DNA of 52,162 nucleotides from Phormidium tenue FACHB-1050 (GTDB lineage Bacteria; Cyanobacteriota; Cyanobacteriia; Pseudanabaenales; Pseudanabaenaceae), in NCBI RefSeq assembly GCF_014696925.1, contig NZ_JACJQY010000040.1, forward strand, positions 1-52,162, written 5' to 3'. This document shows, piece by piece, positions 1 through 8,951 of this stretch; the stretch's first letter is position 1; each line of letters opens with the position of its first letter. The position numbers and the translations under genes are program-made. The notes beneath the pieces are model-generated. The model was not told where the DNA came from. It saw only the letters and a list, made by a program, of their open reading frames with translations, and ran no database searches.

Positions 1-21
1 AAATAGGTTAATCTCTTTCAT

Positions 22-63
22 AGGGGTTTTATTTGTGATGTGGTTATCTTTTATAAAACCCCT
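22..63. terminator. Hairpin at the window's left edge
   Basis: An 11-bp perfect inverted repeat (AGGGGTTTTAT at 22-32, complement at 53-63) encloses a 20-base loop. It lies just before the first gene and could end an upstream transcript that is cut off by the window. No U-tract follows closely, so terminator function is only inferred. Confidence 0.4.
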
Positions 64-99
64 TCCTGCCTACTTTTGCAACTTTTTGTCCTGTACTAA

Positions 100-771
100 G
101 TGTCAACTAAAAAGAAAGTCGGAATTTCGGATTTATTGCGTGACGAAGTTCAGAAAGAAACTGAAGCACCAGTTCAGAATCAATCAACTGAACAAACTAT
201 TGAAGTAAAAGCAGAAACAGTCTCCGATGCGATTAGCAAAATCACTAGTGTTCCTAATTCACAAAAGACTATAGAGAATTCTCAAAGTATTGATGAGCAT
301 ACTAAAGCAAGAATTTCTGAACTAGAGCGATCACTTGCTCAATCACAACAAAGGGAAGCTTCCCTTTCGCAAACTGTAACCGATCTAGAAAAAGATTTGA
401 AATTTAGCCATACCAATATTGAGCTTTTGCAGAAATCACTGGCGGCGATCGAGAGCCTTAAAAACGAACTAGATCAACAACTTGTGGAAGTAAAACGCGA
501 TAATTTACGCTTGGCTGAAGCAAATATTCAACTCTCGGAGCAGGTTAAAGCTTTAGATGTTGCGGCAACCCCAGTAAGTGATACCTCTAATTCTTCTCAA
601 TTGGTGTCACAAACTCCGCAAAATAATTCACCAAATAATAGAGCAACTCCTCGCAAGCAACCTGTCGATCAGCCCTATGCCCAACGCGATCGTAGTCTCT
701 ATGCCCGTCCAACTGGCTCTAACGAACAATTGCAGCGTATAAACAATAAAAATATTGGTTGGATGGACTAA
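100..771 (+). CDS. Conserved coiled-coil hypothetical protein
   Basis: A 223-residue protein beginning at a GTG codon and reading MSTKKKVGISDLLRDEV. Residues about 70-150 form a long heptad-rich coiled coil (LERSLAQSQQREASLS and similar), followed by a Ser/Asn/Pro-rich low-complexity tail ending WMD. There is no signal peptide or membrane segment, so a cytoplasmic scaffold or adaptor is likely, but I cannot assign a function. The short conserved-looking head plus coiled coil plus disordered tail suggests a partner-binding protein. Whatever lies to its left is outside the window, so operon context cannot be judged. Confidence 0.7.
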   Translation: MSTKKKVGISDLLRDEVQKETEAPVQNQSTEQTIEVKAETVSDAISKITSVPNSQKTIENSQSIDEHTKARISELERSLAQSQQREASLSQTVTDLEKDLKFSHTNIELLQKSLAAIESLKNELDQQLVEVKRDNLRLAEANIQLSEQVKALDVAATPVSDTSNSSQLVSQTPQNNSPNNRATPRKQPVDQPYAQRDRSLYARPTGSNEQLQRINNKNIGWMD

Positions 772-1141
772 TATTAAAACCCAAAAATGGCAGTGTCATT
801 TTTCTGTCTTTAAAAACTTTGCTAAATTTAGTTTTTAATTCATAAAAGCGAGGTTATGTATGCTTCATGCTTCTGTGTATTGGAATATTCCCAAAAAACA
901 ATGGTGATATTTCATATTGTCTTTGCTTTTAGGAAAATGATGTTTGATACAAAAATAAACAAAACGTAACATTACACCCAAACTTAAAGCTTATGCGCTA
1001 GACTATCATCCGTAAGGTAAAAGTAGTTATCGGTTGTAGCAATTGTTTTCTGTACTGACAGTTTTTTTCTGTTTCATCGTGACAAGCTTCTCTCCGACAT
1101 CTCTATCTCTACATACTCATTGAATTCTTGGAGAAAGCATA
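772..1141. promoter_or_regulatory. Long leader/promoter region of the RNA-binding protein gene
   Basis: A 370-base AT-rich spacer with no credible ORF. It ends with a good ribosome binding site (GGAGAAAG) seven bases or so before the ATG at 1142. Long 5' leaders are common for cold-regulated cyanobacterial RRM genes, so post-transcriptional control is plausible. I could not fix a promoter with confidence. Confidence 0.4.
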
Positions 1142-1474
1142 ATGTCTATTTACGTCGGTAACTTGTCCTATGAAGTTACTCAAGACCATTTGAAGCCTGT
1201 GTTTGAAGACTACGGCAAGGTCACTCGTGTTCATTTCCCTACCGATCGCGAAACTGGTCGCGCCCGTGGCTTTGCATTCGTAGAAATGAGTGCAGATGCT
1301 GAAGAAGATGCCGCCATCACTGCGCTTGACGGTGCTGAATGGATGGGTCGTGTACTCAAAGTTAACAAGGCTAAGCCTCGCGAGAATAATGACTCGTTTG
1401 GCGGTGGTAACAGAGGCGGCGGCGGTGGTCGCGGCGGCTATAACAAGTCTGGCGGCGGCGGTGGTCGCTACTAA
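1142..1474 (+). CDS. RRM-type glycine-rich RNA-binding protein (Rbp family)
   Basis: A 110-residue protein with one RNA recognition motif followed by a glycine/arginine-rich tail. RNP2 is IYVGNL (residues 3-8) and RNP1 is RGFAFVEM (42-49), both intact. Residues 87-110 are Gly-rich with interspersed Arg and Tyr. This is the architecture of cyanobacterial RbpA-type proteins, single-RRM RNA chaperones usually induced by cold and acting on mRNA in the cytoplasm. A strong SD (GGAGAAAG) supports the start, and a 20-bp terminator hairpin follows, so it is probably monocistronic. An overlapping ORF in the +1 frame is a shadow of the Gly-rich codons. Confidence 0.95.
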   Translation: MSIYVGNLSYEVTQDHLKPVFEDYGKVTRVHFPTDRETGRARGFAFVEMSADAEEDAAITALDGAEWMGRVLKVNKAKPRENNDSFGGGNRGGGGGRGGYNKSGGGGGRY

Positions 1475-1525
1475 ATTCGCTTTCTAGGGTGCAAAGCACT
1501 CTAAAAAGAATTAGCAGCTAATTAC

Positions 1526-1568
1526 AGCAAAACGGCGAAGAAAACTTAGTTTTCTTCGCCGTTTTGCT
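1526..1568. terminator. Strong hairpin terminator after the RNA-binding protein gene
   Basis: A 20-bp perfect stem (left arm 1526-1545, right arm 1549-1568) with a 3-base TTA loop and core GGCGAAG. It sits between the rbp gene and the HerA-like gene. Confidence 0.8.
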
Positions 1569-1607
1569 ATGCTAAGCAAAAGTATGCACGCTTAACGTAG
1601 GTTTAGC

Positions 1608-3347
1608 ATGGATTTGCAACCATTAGGGATTGTTGTTCAGGGTTCTTTAAGCGACGGTTTAGAAGTTCGACTTAATGGCGAGATTTCAGTCGAGGATATG
1701 CGCGTCGGTAAGTTTCTGGTAGTGCATGGTCGGCATACACGCTTTTTTTGCATTCTGACTGATGTTACTCTCGGTACAGCTAGCCCTCGCATTCTCATGA
1801 ATCCGCCTGATCCTGAGAATACTTTCTTAACCGAGATTTTGGCAGGAACGGGGACTTTTGGCACGATCAATTTAACGCCGATGTTGATGTTTGTGCCTGC
1901 AAATCCTTTTGATCTGATCACTCAACGCTCGTCTAGTCAGAGTAGCGATCGCGTCAAAAAGACTAAACGCAAGAAATCCCCTGTTTATGAAACGGTAGAA
2001 GAAATAAATGACTTTCAACTATTGCCAGTGAAGACGATCCCCAGTCATTTCTCGCAAGTATTTGATGCGACTGAGCGTGATTTTCGGATTGTGTTTGGTT
2101 GGGAAGATGATCCCCATAAACGGAACTTTGCGATCGGGCAACCGATTGATATGCCTGTGCCAATTTGTCTTGACCTCGATCGCTTTGTGGAGCGTAGTAA
2201 TGGCGTATTTGGTAAGTCGGGAACAGGAAAATCCTTTTTAACGCGCCTATTACTTTCGGGGATTATCCGTAAGCAAGCAGCCGTAAATTTAATTTTTGAT
2301 ATGCATTCGGAATATGGATGGGAAGCTGCCACTGAAGGCAAAAGATTTAGTACGGTTAAGGGGTTACGGCAATTATTTCCTGCTCAGGTGCAGATTTATA
2401 CTCTCGATCCAGATTCGACGAAGCGGCGGGGAGTGCGCGATGCACAGGAGCTTTACATTAGTTATGACCAGATCGATGTTGAAGATTTGATGCTAATTCG
2501 GGATGAATTGAATCTTTCGGAAGCCAGTTTGGAAAATGCGATTATTCTACGGAATGAATTTGGAAAGAATTGGATTTCGCGATTATTGGCGATGACTAAT
2601 TCCGAAATTCAAGAATTTTGTGAGCAGAAGATGGGCAGTAAATCTTCAATTATGGCTCTCCAGCGCAAACTCACCCGCCTTGACGATCTCAAATATTTAC
2701 GCCCCACCTGTCCCGAAAATTATATTAAGCGGATTCTCGATGCGATCGCCGCAGGTAAACACATCGTAATCGAGTTTGGTTCGCAGTCAAATCTGCTTTC
2801 CTATATGTTGGCGACAAATATCATTACGCGGCGGATTCATCATTCCTATGTGCAGCAAGCTGAAAGATTTTTGCAGACCAAAAATATTAGCGATCGCCCG
2901 CAGCAGTTAACGATCACCATCGAAGAAGCCCATCGATTTCTGGCTCCGAATACAGCTAGACAAACTATTTTTGGGACGATCGCTCGCGAGATGCGGAAGT
3001 ATTTTGTGACTTTGCTCATCGTCGATCAGCGTCCATCGGGAATTGATAATGAAGTGATGTCCCAAATTGGAACGAGAATTACGGCGTTACTCAATGATGA
3101 GAAAGATATTGATGCAATCTTTACAGGTGTAGCTGGTAGTGGCAATTTGCGAACCATTTTATCGAAGTTAGATTCTAAGCAACAAGCCCTCGTTTTAGGT
3201 CATGCTGTCCCAATGCCTGTGGTCGTCCAAACTCGTCCCTACGATGAAACTTTCTATCGCGAGATCGGCGAAGTGCCTTGGGAAGAAATCTCGACACCAG
3301 AAGTGTTGCGAGTTGCAGAAGCCGCTAAAGCAGATTTAGGATTTTAG
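1608..3347 (+). CDS. HerA-like ATPase (DUF87 family)
   Basis: A 579-residue P-loop ATPase. The N-terminal ~100 residues fit the HAS-barrel of HerA proteins. A charged linker (about 108-123) precedes the RecA-like domain, with Walker A GKSGTGKS at 202-209, Walker B plus catalytic acidic pair in ITIEEAHRF (about 436-444), and IVDQRPSGI (about 471-479) as the sensor region. HerA hexamers translocate on DNA, often with the nuclease NurA in end resection or with SIR2 or nuclease partners in defence. No NurA-like gene lies next to it here. The ATG at 1608 is the natural start. It converges on the phytase-like gene, with stops 11 bases apart. Confidence 0.85.
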   Translation: MDLQPLGIVVQGSLSDGLEVRLNGEISVEDMRVGKFLVVHGRHTRFFCILTDVTLGTASPRILMNPPDPENTFLTEILAGTGTFGTINLTPMLMFVPANPFDLITQRSSSQSSDRVKKTKRKKSPVYETVEEINDFQLLPVKTIPSHFSQVFDATERDFRIVFGWEDDPHKRNFAIGQPIDMPVPICLDLDRFVERSNGVFGKSGTGKSFLTRLLLSGIIRKQAAVNLIFDMHSEYGWEAATEGKRFSTVKGLRQLFPAQVQIYTLDPDSTKRRGVRDAQELYISYDQIDVEDLMLIRDELNLSEASLENAIILRNEFGKNWISRLLAMTNSEIQEFCEQKMGSKSSIMALQRKLTRLDDLKYLRPTCPENYIKRILDAIAAGKHIVIEFGSQSNLLSYMLATNIITRRIHHSYVQQAERFLQTKNISDRPQQLTITIEEAHRFLAPNTARQTIFGTIAREMRKYFVTLLIVDQRPSGIDNEVMSQIGTRITALLNDEKDIDAIFTGVAGSGNLRTILSKLDSKQQALVLGHAVPMPVVVQTRPYDETFYREIGEVPWEEISTPEVLRVAEAAKADLGF

Positions 3348-3360
3348 AATATCTATTCTA
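3345..3360. terminator. Small palindrome carrying both stop codons of the convergent gene pair
   Basis: TAGAAT-ATCT-ATTCTA is a 6-bp perfect stem. Its left end is the TAG stop of the HerA-like gene (3345-3347). Its right end is, on the minus strand, the TAG stop of the phytase-like gene (3358-3360). It is too short to be a strong terminator by itself. Confidence 0.45.
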
Positions 3361-4629
3361 GTTACGATTTAATCGAAATACTAGAAATTGAGTGAATTGA
3401 TTATTGCTAAAGTTATCGTCACTTACCAATATCAGGCTTTGCGAACCATCGGCTAAACGAGGTCCAATAGTCATTCCTTCTAAATTATCTAATTTGATCC
3501 CCAGAGTGGCTAAATCTAAAACTAGCTTTTTACGGATAGATCGCACATTGGGACTGTTCCGAAAGCTCTTAATTGCTGAAGTATCATTAGCATCACCTGT
3601 AAAAATCTGCCAAATTTTGGCACTCAGTCCATTGCTTCCGTTAGAGCGCTCAAGGGTGAGAAAGTGACCACCGCGATCAAGGGATATGATGTCATTGACT
3701 CCAATTTGAGTGACGGTTGGAGTCATTGCTTCGACGGGATAGCGATGCTCAGTAACGATTAGCGGCGCAATATTACCAACAAGATAATGCAAAAATCGGC
3801 TTTCAGATGGCTGACTTTCATCGGTTTGAGTATCTTGAGCAAGCGCATTTTCAGTAATCGCAAAAACGCGATAGGGATCACCGATGGAGTCACGAACTAC
3901 GGTAAGAGCTTCAAATCCAAGGTTGTCTTTTACGCCCTGTGGCTCTGGATTAGGAAGTTGATTCTTGTTAGGATTTGGTTCCTTTTTTGGCTCGAATAGA
4001 TAGCGCTGAGGAATTGGTAAGCTTCTGATCCATTTACCTGTCAATAGGTCGAACTCGTCGATAAAGGGAGGGATACTCTTGCTAGTTACTCCTTCGCTGG
4101 AAACGAGAACCGTGCGATCGCCTGTTAATGCTATTCCTTCAGGATCAACTTCGCCCTTAGCATAGGTGTTACCCGTTTTATCTTTGAGGAAATCTACGCC
4201 AATTACTTCAACATTTTCAAGGTTAGGCTGTTCTTTTTGAGTGCTAAATTTCAACTTGAGCGCGTAGAATCTCGCAGGTGCGAATTCACTGCGATCATCA
4301 GAAATCGCATAGAAAACATCATCAATGCGATCGTACGTCAGTCCTGATAAGCCGCCCACGGGAGTATGCTCAAAATTTTGTTTTGGTAATTGATACTCAT
4401 TAACGAAGTCCAGCGATACTTTCAGAAATGTGCGATCGCCAGCCATGACTGATAAATGATTGACACTAAAAATTATCAAAAAAACGCTGCAAAACCCAAT
4501 TAGTAAATTTCTAAGTTTTTTCGATAAAAGAGAATAGCGGTATTTTGCGTCGCCATCTTCTTTTGATTTTTGATTTTGTTTTAGCATGATGAAATTTTCA
4601 CTTGCTGAAGTCTGGATATTATGGAACAA
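3358..4629 (-). CDS. Exported esterase-like/phytase-family protein
   Basis: A 423-residue protein with a hydrophobic segment at about residues 43-60 (LIGFCSVFLIIFSVNHL), then a domain I recognise as the phytase-like/esterase-like beta-propeller family (PF13449 type): GGLSGLTYDR, DDRSEFAPARFYAL, DPEGIAL, GFEALTVV, LEGMTIG, LILVSDDNF. The segment ends at VMAGDR, consistent with a signal peptide or anchor, so the domain should be periplasmic. An internal Met (residue 15, MLKQNQK) may be the true start. It is divergent from the pst operon, which fits a role in phosphate scavenging, but the substrate is not shown by sequence and the family name does not prove phytase activity. Confidence 0.8.
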   Translation of the reverse strand: MFHNIQTSASENFIMLKQNQKSKEDGDAKYRYSLLSKKLRNLLIGFCSVFLIIFSVNHLSVMAGDRTFLKVSLDFVNEYQLPKQNFEHTPVGGLSGLTYDRIDDVFYAISDDRSEFAPARFYALKLKFSTQKEQPNLENVEVIGVDFLKDKTGNTYAKGEVDPEGIALTGDRTVLVSSEGVTSKSIPPFIDEFDLLTGKWIRSLPIPQRYLFEPKKEPNPNKNQLPNPEPQGVKDNLGFEALTVVRDSIGDPYRVFAITENALAQDTQTDESQPSESRFLHYLVGNIAPLIVTEHRYPVEAMTPTVTQIGVNDIISLDRGGHFLTLERSNGSNGLSAKIWQIFTGDANDTSAIKSFRNSPNVRSIRKKLVLDLATLGIKLDNLEGMTIGPRLADGSQSLILVSDDNFSNNQFTQFLVFRLNRN

Positions 4630-4720
4630 TTCTAAATAAATCGTGAGAATCTAAAGCGCATAATCAAGGAGCTTAAGCCACACCTATAAATTACCAGCAT
4701 GAAAATTGCCATAGCTGACG

Positions 4721-4761
4721 AAAGAGACAAGATGGACTAGTAACCCCTCTCTTGTCTCTTT
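4721..4761. terminator. Hairpin in the divergent phytase-like/pstS spacer
   Basis: A 12-bp perfect stem (AAAGAGACAAGA at 4721-4732, complement 4750-4761) with a 17-base loop, between two divergent genes. Its position, upstream of both genes, makes simple termination odd. It may end a small transcript or insulate the two promoters. Confidence 0.4.
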
Positions 4762-4804
4762 ATTGTTAATTAATCTTGACGTAAAAACTTTTTGCCAAAC
4801 TAAA

Positions 4805-4834
4805 CTTAACTGCATCTTTAACGTTCCTTAACCT
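4805..4834 (+). promoter_or_regulatory. Pho box (PhoB/SphR-type site) upstream of pstS
   Basis: Three 8-base repeats in exact 11-base register: CTTAACTG (4805-4812), CTTTAACG (4816-4823) and CTTAACCT (4827-4834), separated by the 3-base spacers CAT and TTC. This matches the known cyanobacterial Pho box of tandem CTTAACC-like octamers. A possible -10 TAGTAT follows at 4854-4859, about 20 bases after the last repeat. It predicts induction of the pst operon under phosphate starvation. A similar CTTAACTA occurs at 4864. Confidence 0.85.
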
Positions 4835-4920
4835 TGTGTTGACGGATGCAGTTTAGTATCAATCTTAACTAGTTTAAATGCCTAGTCAACCGTAACAGAT
4901 ATAATCGCAGTAAGATTTCT

Positions 4921-6012
4921 ATGATGTCTAAAAAGAGTATCAATCGTAGTGTAGTCAAGTTTGTAGCTGGTGTTACACTTGCTACAGCTCTAGCCTCCTG
5001 TAGTGGTAGCAGCACCCCCACAGCCCCCACAACTGGTGCAACTACCCCCGCAGCGACATCCACAACGGCGATGAAAGATCCTGCACCAGCAGCTTCTAGC
5101 CTATCTGGCAATATCACCATTGATGGTTCTAGCACCGTTGCTCCAGTTAGCAAAGCTGTTGCTGAAGACTTCGCAAAATCTAACCCTGGCGTAAAAGTTC
5201 CTGTCGGTACAAGTGGTACTGGCGGTGGCTTCAAGAAATTCTGCGCTGGAGATACTGATATTTCTAATGCTTCTCGTCCCATCAAGAAAGCTGAAGCTGA
5301 AGACTGCAAAAAAAATGGTGTCGAATTTGTCGAGTTACCCATTGCTATTGATGGTCTGACTGTAGTTGTTAACAAAGAAAATACTTGGGCAAAATGTTTG
5401 ACGGTCAAAGAACTCAACACAATTTGGAGTCCTGATGCCGAAGGTAAAATCACTAACTGGAATCAAGTTCGCCCTGACTTCCCTAATGAGCCACTAGCCT
5501 TGTTTGGCGCTGGTGCTGACTCTGGTACATTTGACTACTTTACCGAAGCCATCAACAAGAAGTCGAAAGTGATTCGTAAGGATTACCAACCTAGCGAAGA
5601 TGACAACATCACCATTAAAGGTGTGCAAGGTACTAAGGGCGCAATGGGCTTCTTTGGAGTTGCTTACTTTGAAGAAAATGCCAAAACTTTAAATGCTGTC
5701 GAAGTCGATGGCGGTAAGGGTTGTGTTGCTCCAACTGCTGAGAACATCAATAGTGGTAAATATTCACCACTATCTCGTCCTCTCTTCATTTACGTTAGCA
5801 AAAAGTCCCTTGCTCGTCCTGAAGTAAAGGCTTTTGTTGACTACTATTACAAGGATCTTAAGGTTGTTAAAGAAGTAGGCTATGTGCCTCTTCCTGCTGA
5901 CGCAATGCCTAAAATCTTAGAGCGCGTATCTTCTGCAAAGACAGGTACAACTTTCATGGATGCTGAAGCTGGCGTGCCGATCGCTGAATTATTGGCTAAG
6001 GACTTGAAGTAA
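4921..6012 (+). CDS. pstS: Phosphate ABC transporter substrate-binding protein PstS
   Basis: A 363-residue periplasmic phosphate-binding lipoprotein. The N-terminus has a basic start, a hydrophobic stretch and a lipobox LASC (Cys27), followed by a Ser/Thr/Pro/Ala linker (about 28-65). The binding-protein signature follows: [34 protein letters not shown], and later [13 protein letters not shown], which supply the Ser/Thr/Asp phosphate ligands in this family. Two ATG codons are adjacent (4921 and 4924); either may be used. First gene of pstS-C-A-B, directly behind a Pho box. Confidence 0.97.
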   Translation: MMSKKSINRSVVKFVAGVTLATALASCSGSSTPTAPTTGATTPAATSTTAMKDPAPAASSLSGNITIDGSSTVAPVSKAVAEDFAKSNPGVKVPVGTSGTGGGFKKFCAGDTDISNASRPIKKAEAEDCKKNGVEFVELPIAIDGLTVVVNKENTWAKCLTVKELNTIWSPDAEGKITNWNQVRPDFPNEPLALFGAGADSGTFDYFTEAINKKSKVIRKDYQPSEDDNITIKGVQGTKGAMGFFGVAYFEENAKTLNAVEVDGGKGCVAPTAENINSGKYSPLSRPLFIYVSKKSLARPEVKAFVDYYYKDLKVVKEVGYVPLPADAMPKILERVSSAKTGTTFMDAEAGVPIAELLAKDLK

Positions 6013-6032
6013 TTTTGAGTTAGTTTTGAGCT

Positions 6033-6061
6033 AAGCCCTCCTCATCATCGATGGGGGGCTT
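6033..6061. terminator. Weak hairpin between pstS and pstC
   Basis: AAGCCCTCC and GGGGGGCTT pair over 9 bp with one wobble. Placed after pstS, it could stabilise the pstS mRNA 3' end or attenuate read-through, giving more binding protein than permease. This is inference from position. Confidence 0.5.
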
Positions 6062-6092
6062 TGACTTTTGATGTACTTGATTAGGAACCTTT

Positions 6093-7055
6093 ATGACAAG
6101 TCCTGTAATTCCCCCTCCAGTCGAAGATCTCGATCTTTATCAACGTCGTGATCGCAATATCAAAGAAAGTGTGATCGGCTATGCCTTGCTTTTTTGTGCT
6201 TTCGTTTCTGTGTTGACGACACTTGCGATCGTCTATGTACTTGCATCAGAAACAGTCAGTTTTTTTGGCAAGGTCAACATTGGTGAGTTTCTATTTGGTA
6301 AAACATTAGAGAATGGCAACTATAGATGTAGCTGGACTCCTCAATTTGCTGATAAAGGCTTTTGTGTCTGGCCAACTGTGAACGGCACAATCATGGTGGC
6401 TCTAATTGCCATGTTGGTGGCAACACCTTTAGGCTTAGCAACCGCCGTCTATTTGTCAGAATACGCATCACCAAAGGTGGGTAAATTCTTACGTCCCATA
6501 ATTGAGTTATTGGCTGGCGTACCTACGGTCGTGTATGGCTACTTTGCCCTGACATTTATCACCCCAATCCTCAGCAAAATTATTCCTGGATTAAATGGGT
6601 TTAATGCTCTCAGCGCAGGTTTGATCATGGGTGTGATGATTATCCCCACGATCGCCTCAATTAGTACTGACGCGATGCTCGCTGTACCAAGGTCTCTGCG
6701 CGAAGCAGCTTATGGGCTTGGCTCGACAAAAAAAGAAGTTGCTACCACAGTTGTGTTTCCAGCAGCCTTGTCAGGTATCTGTGCTGCGATTATTTTGGGT
6801 ATATCCCGTGCAGTTGGTGAAACAATGATTGTGGCGATCGCTGCGGGTCAACGTCCAGTACTAACTCTCGATCCTAGACAAACAGTTGGCACAATGACCG
6901 CTTATATAGCTCAAGTTGCCAAGGGCGACTCAAGAGTTGGCAGCGTCGAATACCAAGCTCTCTTTGCAGTTGGGATGACGCTATTTCTGATCACGCTTCT
7001 TCTTAATATTATCAGCAAGCAAATTAGCAAACGATTCCAAGAAACCTATGAGTAA
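6093..7055 (+). CDS. pstC: Phosphate ABC transporter permease PstC
   Basis: A 320-residue inner-membrane permease with about six hydrophobic segments. The first (about 28-52) follows a cytoplasmic N-terminus. The cytoplasmic EAA loop ([19 protein letters not shown]) contacts PstB. A Cys-containing insertion at about 75-92 ([18 protein letters not shown]) lies in the first periplasmic loop and may hold a disulfide. It overlaps pstA by 8 bases, which indicates translational coupling. Confidence 0.95.
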   Translation: MTSPVIPPPVEDLDLYQRRDRNIKESVIGYALLFCAFVSVLTTLAIVYVLASETVSFFGKVNIGEFLFGKTLENGNYRCSWTPQFADKGFCVWPTVNGTIMVALIAMLVATPLGLATAVYLSEYASPKVGKFLRPIIELLAGVPTVVYGYFALTFITPILSKIIPGLNGFNALSAGLIMGVMIIPTIASISTDAMLAVPRSLREAAYGLGSTKKEVATTVVFPAALSGICAAIILGISRAVGETMIVAIAAGQRPVLTLDPRQTVGTMTAYIAQVAKGDSRVGSVEYQALFAVGMTLFLITLLLNIISKQISKRFQETYE

Positions 7056-8019
7056 AGGGTTAGACATCTTAGAAAATATTGACGAGCAATCTAGCGAATC
7101 AAAATTTGATCCAAAGCTTGAGTCAAGACAATTATGGGGAAAAATATTTGCAGCTTTCTGCATTTTTGCGACATCCCTTGGATTAATTATTCTCGCCTTC
7201 TTAATTTTCGACGTATTTAGTGATGCCTCTAGTCGATTAAACTGGGATTTATTTCAAAATTATCCCTCTCGTCGTCCACTGGAGTCTGGATATAAAGCCG
7301 CGATTCTTGGCTCGATCTGGATGCTTGCTTATGTATTGCTGTTAGTAGTCCCCCTAGGAGTTAGCTCAGCAATTTATTTAGAAGAATATGCCAAAAAGAA
7401 TTGGTTGTCAGAGTTAATCGAGCTAAATATTTACAACCTAGCTGGTATTCCATCGATTATCTATGGATTATTAGGGCTAGGACTATTTGTACGCGGTTTA
7501 TATAGTGGTCGCGCTGTTTTAGTGACAGGAATTTTGACGATTACTTTACTGATTTTGCCACCAGTAATTGTTATTTCTAGAGAAGCTATCCGTGCTGTTC
7601 CTCAATCTGTCCGCCAAGCATCCTATGGGGTCGGCGCAACTAAGTGGCAAACAATTCGCCATCACGTCCTACCTGCGGCTTTGCCAGGGATTTTGACTGC
7701 GGTAATTATTTCTTCATCTAGAGGTATTGGTGAGACTGCGCCAATTGTGGTTTTGGGTGCGGGTACGGTTTTATTTGACCCAAAAGCTTCTCCTATCAAT
7801 TTTGGAGCTTTATTCAGTGGTAAAATAGGAGATGTATTTACCGATACATTATGGTCAAACGATAACTTCTTTTCTGTATTGCCCTACCAAATCTATGAGT
7901 GGGTTGGCGATCCGAAACCAGAATTTCAAACACTTGCGTCGGCGGGAATCGTAGTGCTGCTATTACTGGTTTTAGGTATGAACTTAGTGGCGATTTTCCT
8001 CCGCAACCGCTTCCAGTAA
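7048..8019 (+). CDS. pstA: Phosphate ABC transporter permease PstA
   Basis: A 323-residue membrane partner of PstC. The EAA-loop motif is [19 protein letters not shown], and conserved helices such as [15 protein letters not shown] and [14 protein letters not shown] match the PstA family. The start lies inside the end of pstC (8-base overlap). The permease pair forms the phosphate channel powered by PstB. Confidence 0.95.
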   Translation: MSKGLDILENIDEQSSESKFDPKLESRQLWGKIFAAFCIFATSLGLIILAFLIFDVFSDASSRLNWDLFQNYPSRRPLESGYKAAILGSIWMLAYVLLLVVPLGVSSAIYLEEYAKKNWLSELIELNIYNLAGIPSIIYGLLGLGLFVRGLYSGRAVLVTGILTITLLILPPVIVISREAIRAVPQSVRQASYGVGATKWQTIRHHVLPAALPGILTAVIISSSRGIGETAPIVVLGAGTVLFDPKASPINFGALFSGKIGDVFTDTLWSNDNFFSVLPYQIYEWVGDPKPEFQTLASAGIVVLLLLVLGMNLVAIFLRNRFQ

Positions 8020-8067
8020 TTCAGAGTGTTCGACTAGGAATAAATCTAACGAATTTGGTTTTTTATA

Positions 8068-8883
8068 ATGAACTTAAGTGACAAGCAAGCCGAACATGAG
8101 TCAATCTTGGTTGCAGAGGACGTTAATGTTTTCTACAGCTCAAATACACCAGCCGTTGCAGGCGTAAATCTAGAAATTTACAAGAATCAAATTACGGCTT
8201 TCATTGGGCCTTCTGGCTGTGGCAAAAGTACAATCTTGAGATGCTTTAACCGCCTGAATGACTTAATCGAAGGCGCAAGGGTGAAAGGGAAAATTACCTT
8301 CAATGGTCATAATCTCTACGATCCTAAGATTGATGCTGTGGCGGTACGTCGTCATATTGGGATGGTATTCCAACGTCCTAACCCATTTCCAAAGTCAATC
8401 TATGAAAATATTGCCTTCGGTCCAAGAATTAATGGATTTAAAGGTTCTAAGAATGATATGGCTGATTTGGTCGAAAAATCATTGCGATCAGCCGCAATTT
8501 GGGATGAGGTAAAAGACAAACTTAATGAGAGTGGTCTGGCTCTCTCTGGTGGACAGCAACAACGTCTTTGTATCGCTCGTGCGATCGCTGTTGAGCCACA
8601 GGTAATCTTGATGGATGAGCCTTGCTCAGCACTTGACCCAATTTCTACCCTTCGCATTGAAGAGTTAATGCAGGAATTAAAGCAAAAATATACGCTAATT
8701 ATCGTGACGCACAACATGCAACAAGCATCGCGATCGGCAGATATGACGGCTTTCTTTAATACCGAGCTTTCTGATAATGGCAAGCGGATGGGTAAATTAG
8801 TAGAGATTGATCGTACTTCAGTTATTTTCAGCAGTCCTAAGCAAGTGGCAACTGAAGAATACATTAGCGGTAGATTTGGATAA
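8068..8883 (+). CDS. pstB: Phosphate ABC transporter ATP-binding protein PstB
   Basis: A 271-residue ABC ATPase. Walker A is GPSGCGKST (47-55), the signature is LSGGQQQR, Walker B is VILMDEP followed by CSALDP, and the switch His lies in IIVTHNM. The length is that of typical PstB. It is separated from pstA by 48 bases. No phoU follows, so the operon ends at the strong hairpin 8889-8931. Confidence 0.97.
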   Translation: MNLSDKQAEHESILVAEDVNVFYSSNTPAVAGVNLEIYKNQITAFIGPSGCGKSTILRCFNRLNDLIEGARVKGKITFNGHNLYDPKIDAVAVRRHIGMVFQRPNPFPKSIYENIAFGPRINGFKGSKNDMADLVEKSLRSAAIWDEVKDKLNESGLALSGGQQQRLCIARAIAVEPQVILMDEPCSALDPISTLRIEELMQELKQKYTLIIVTHNMQQASRSADMTAFFNTELSDNGKRMGKLVEIDRTSVIFSSPKQVATEEYISGRFG

Positions 8884-8888
8884 AGATT

Positions 8889-8931
8889 AAAATAGGTAAA
8901 GGTCGCGCTTTGCGCGACCTTTACCTATTTT
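8889..8931. terminator. Rho-independent terminator of the pst operon
   Basis: A 20-bp perfect stem (8889-8908 and 8912-8931), TTT loop, core GGTCGCGC, followed by a run of T. A TTG-initiated N-terminal extension of the next gene would read through this hairpin, arguing for the later ATG start. Confidence 0.9.
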
Positions 8932-8951
8932 TTTTGTTTTTGATAAATTTC

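Noticed and set aside
1608-3347. HerA-like ATPase as a defence system with a partner nuclease
   Set aside because: Neither neighbour is a nuclease, SIR2 or NurA-like gene, so there is no local support for a defence cassette.
4869-5453. 194-residue minus-strand ORF over pstS
   Set aside because: It lies antisense to clearly conserved pstS and has no family features; composition is a mirror of the Ser/Thr/Pro linker codons.
8400-8864. 154-residue minus-strand ORF over pstB
   Set aside because: Antisense shadow of the ABC ATPase; no recognisable domain.
8910-8951. TTG start giving a signal-like N-terminus to the hydrolase
   Set aside because: The added residues are encoded by the pst terminator and its T-run, which mimics a hydrophobic leader.
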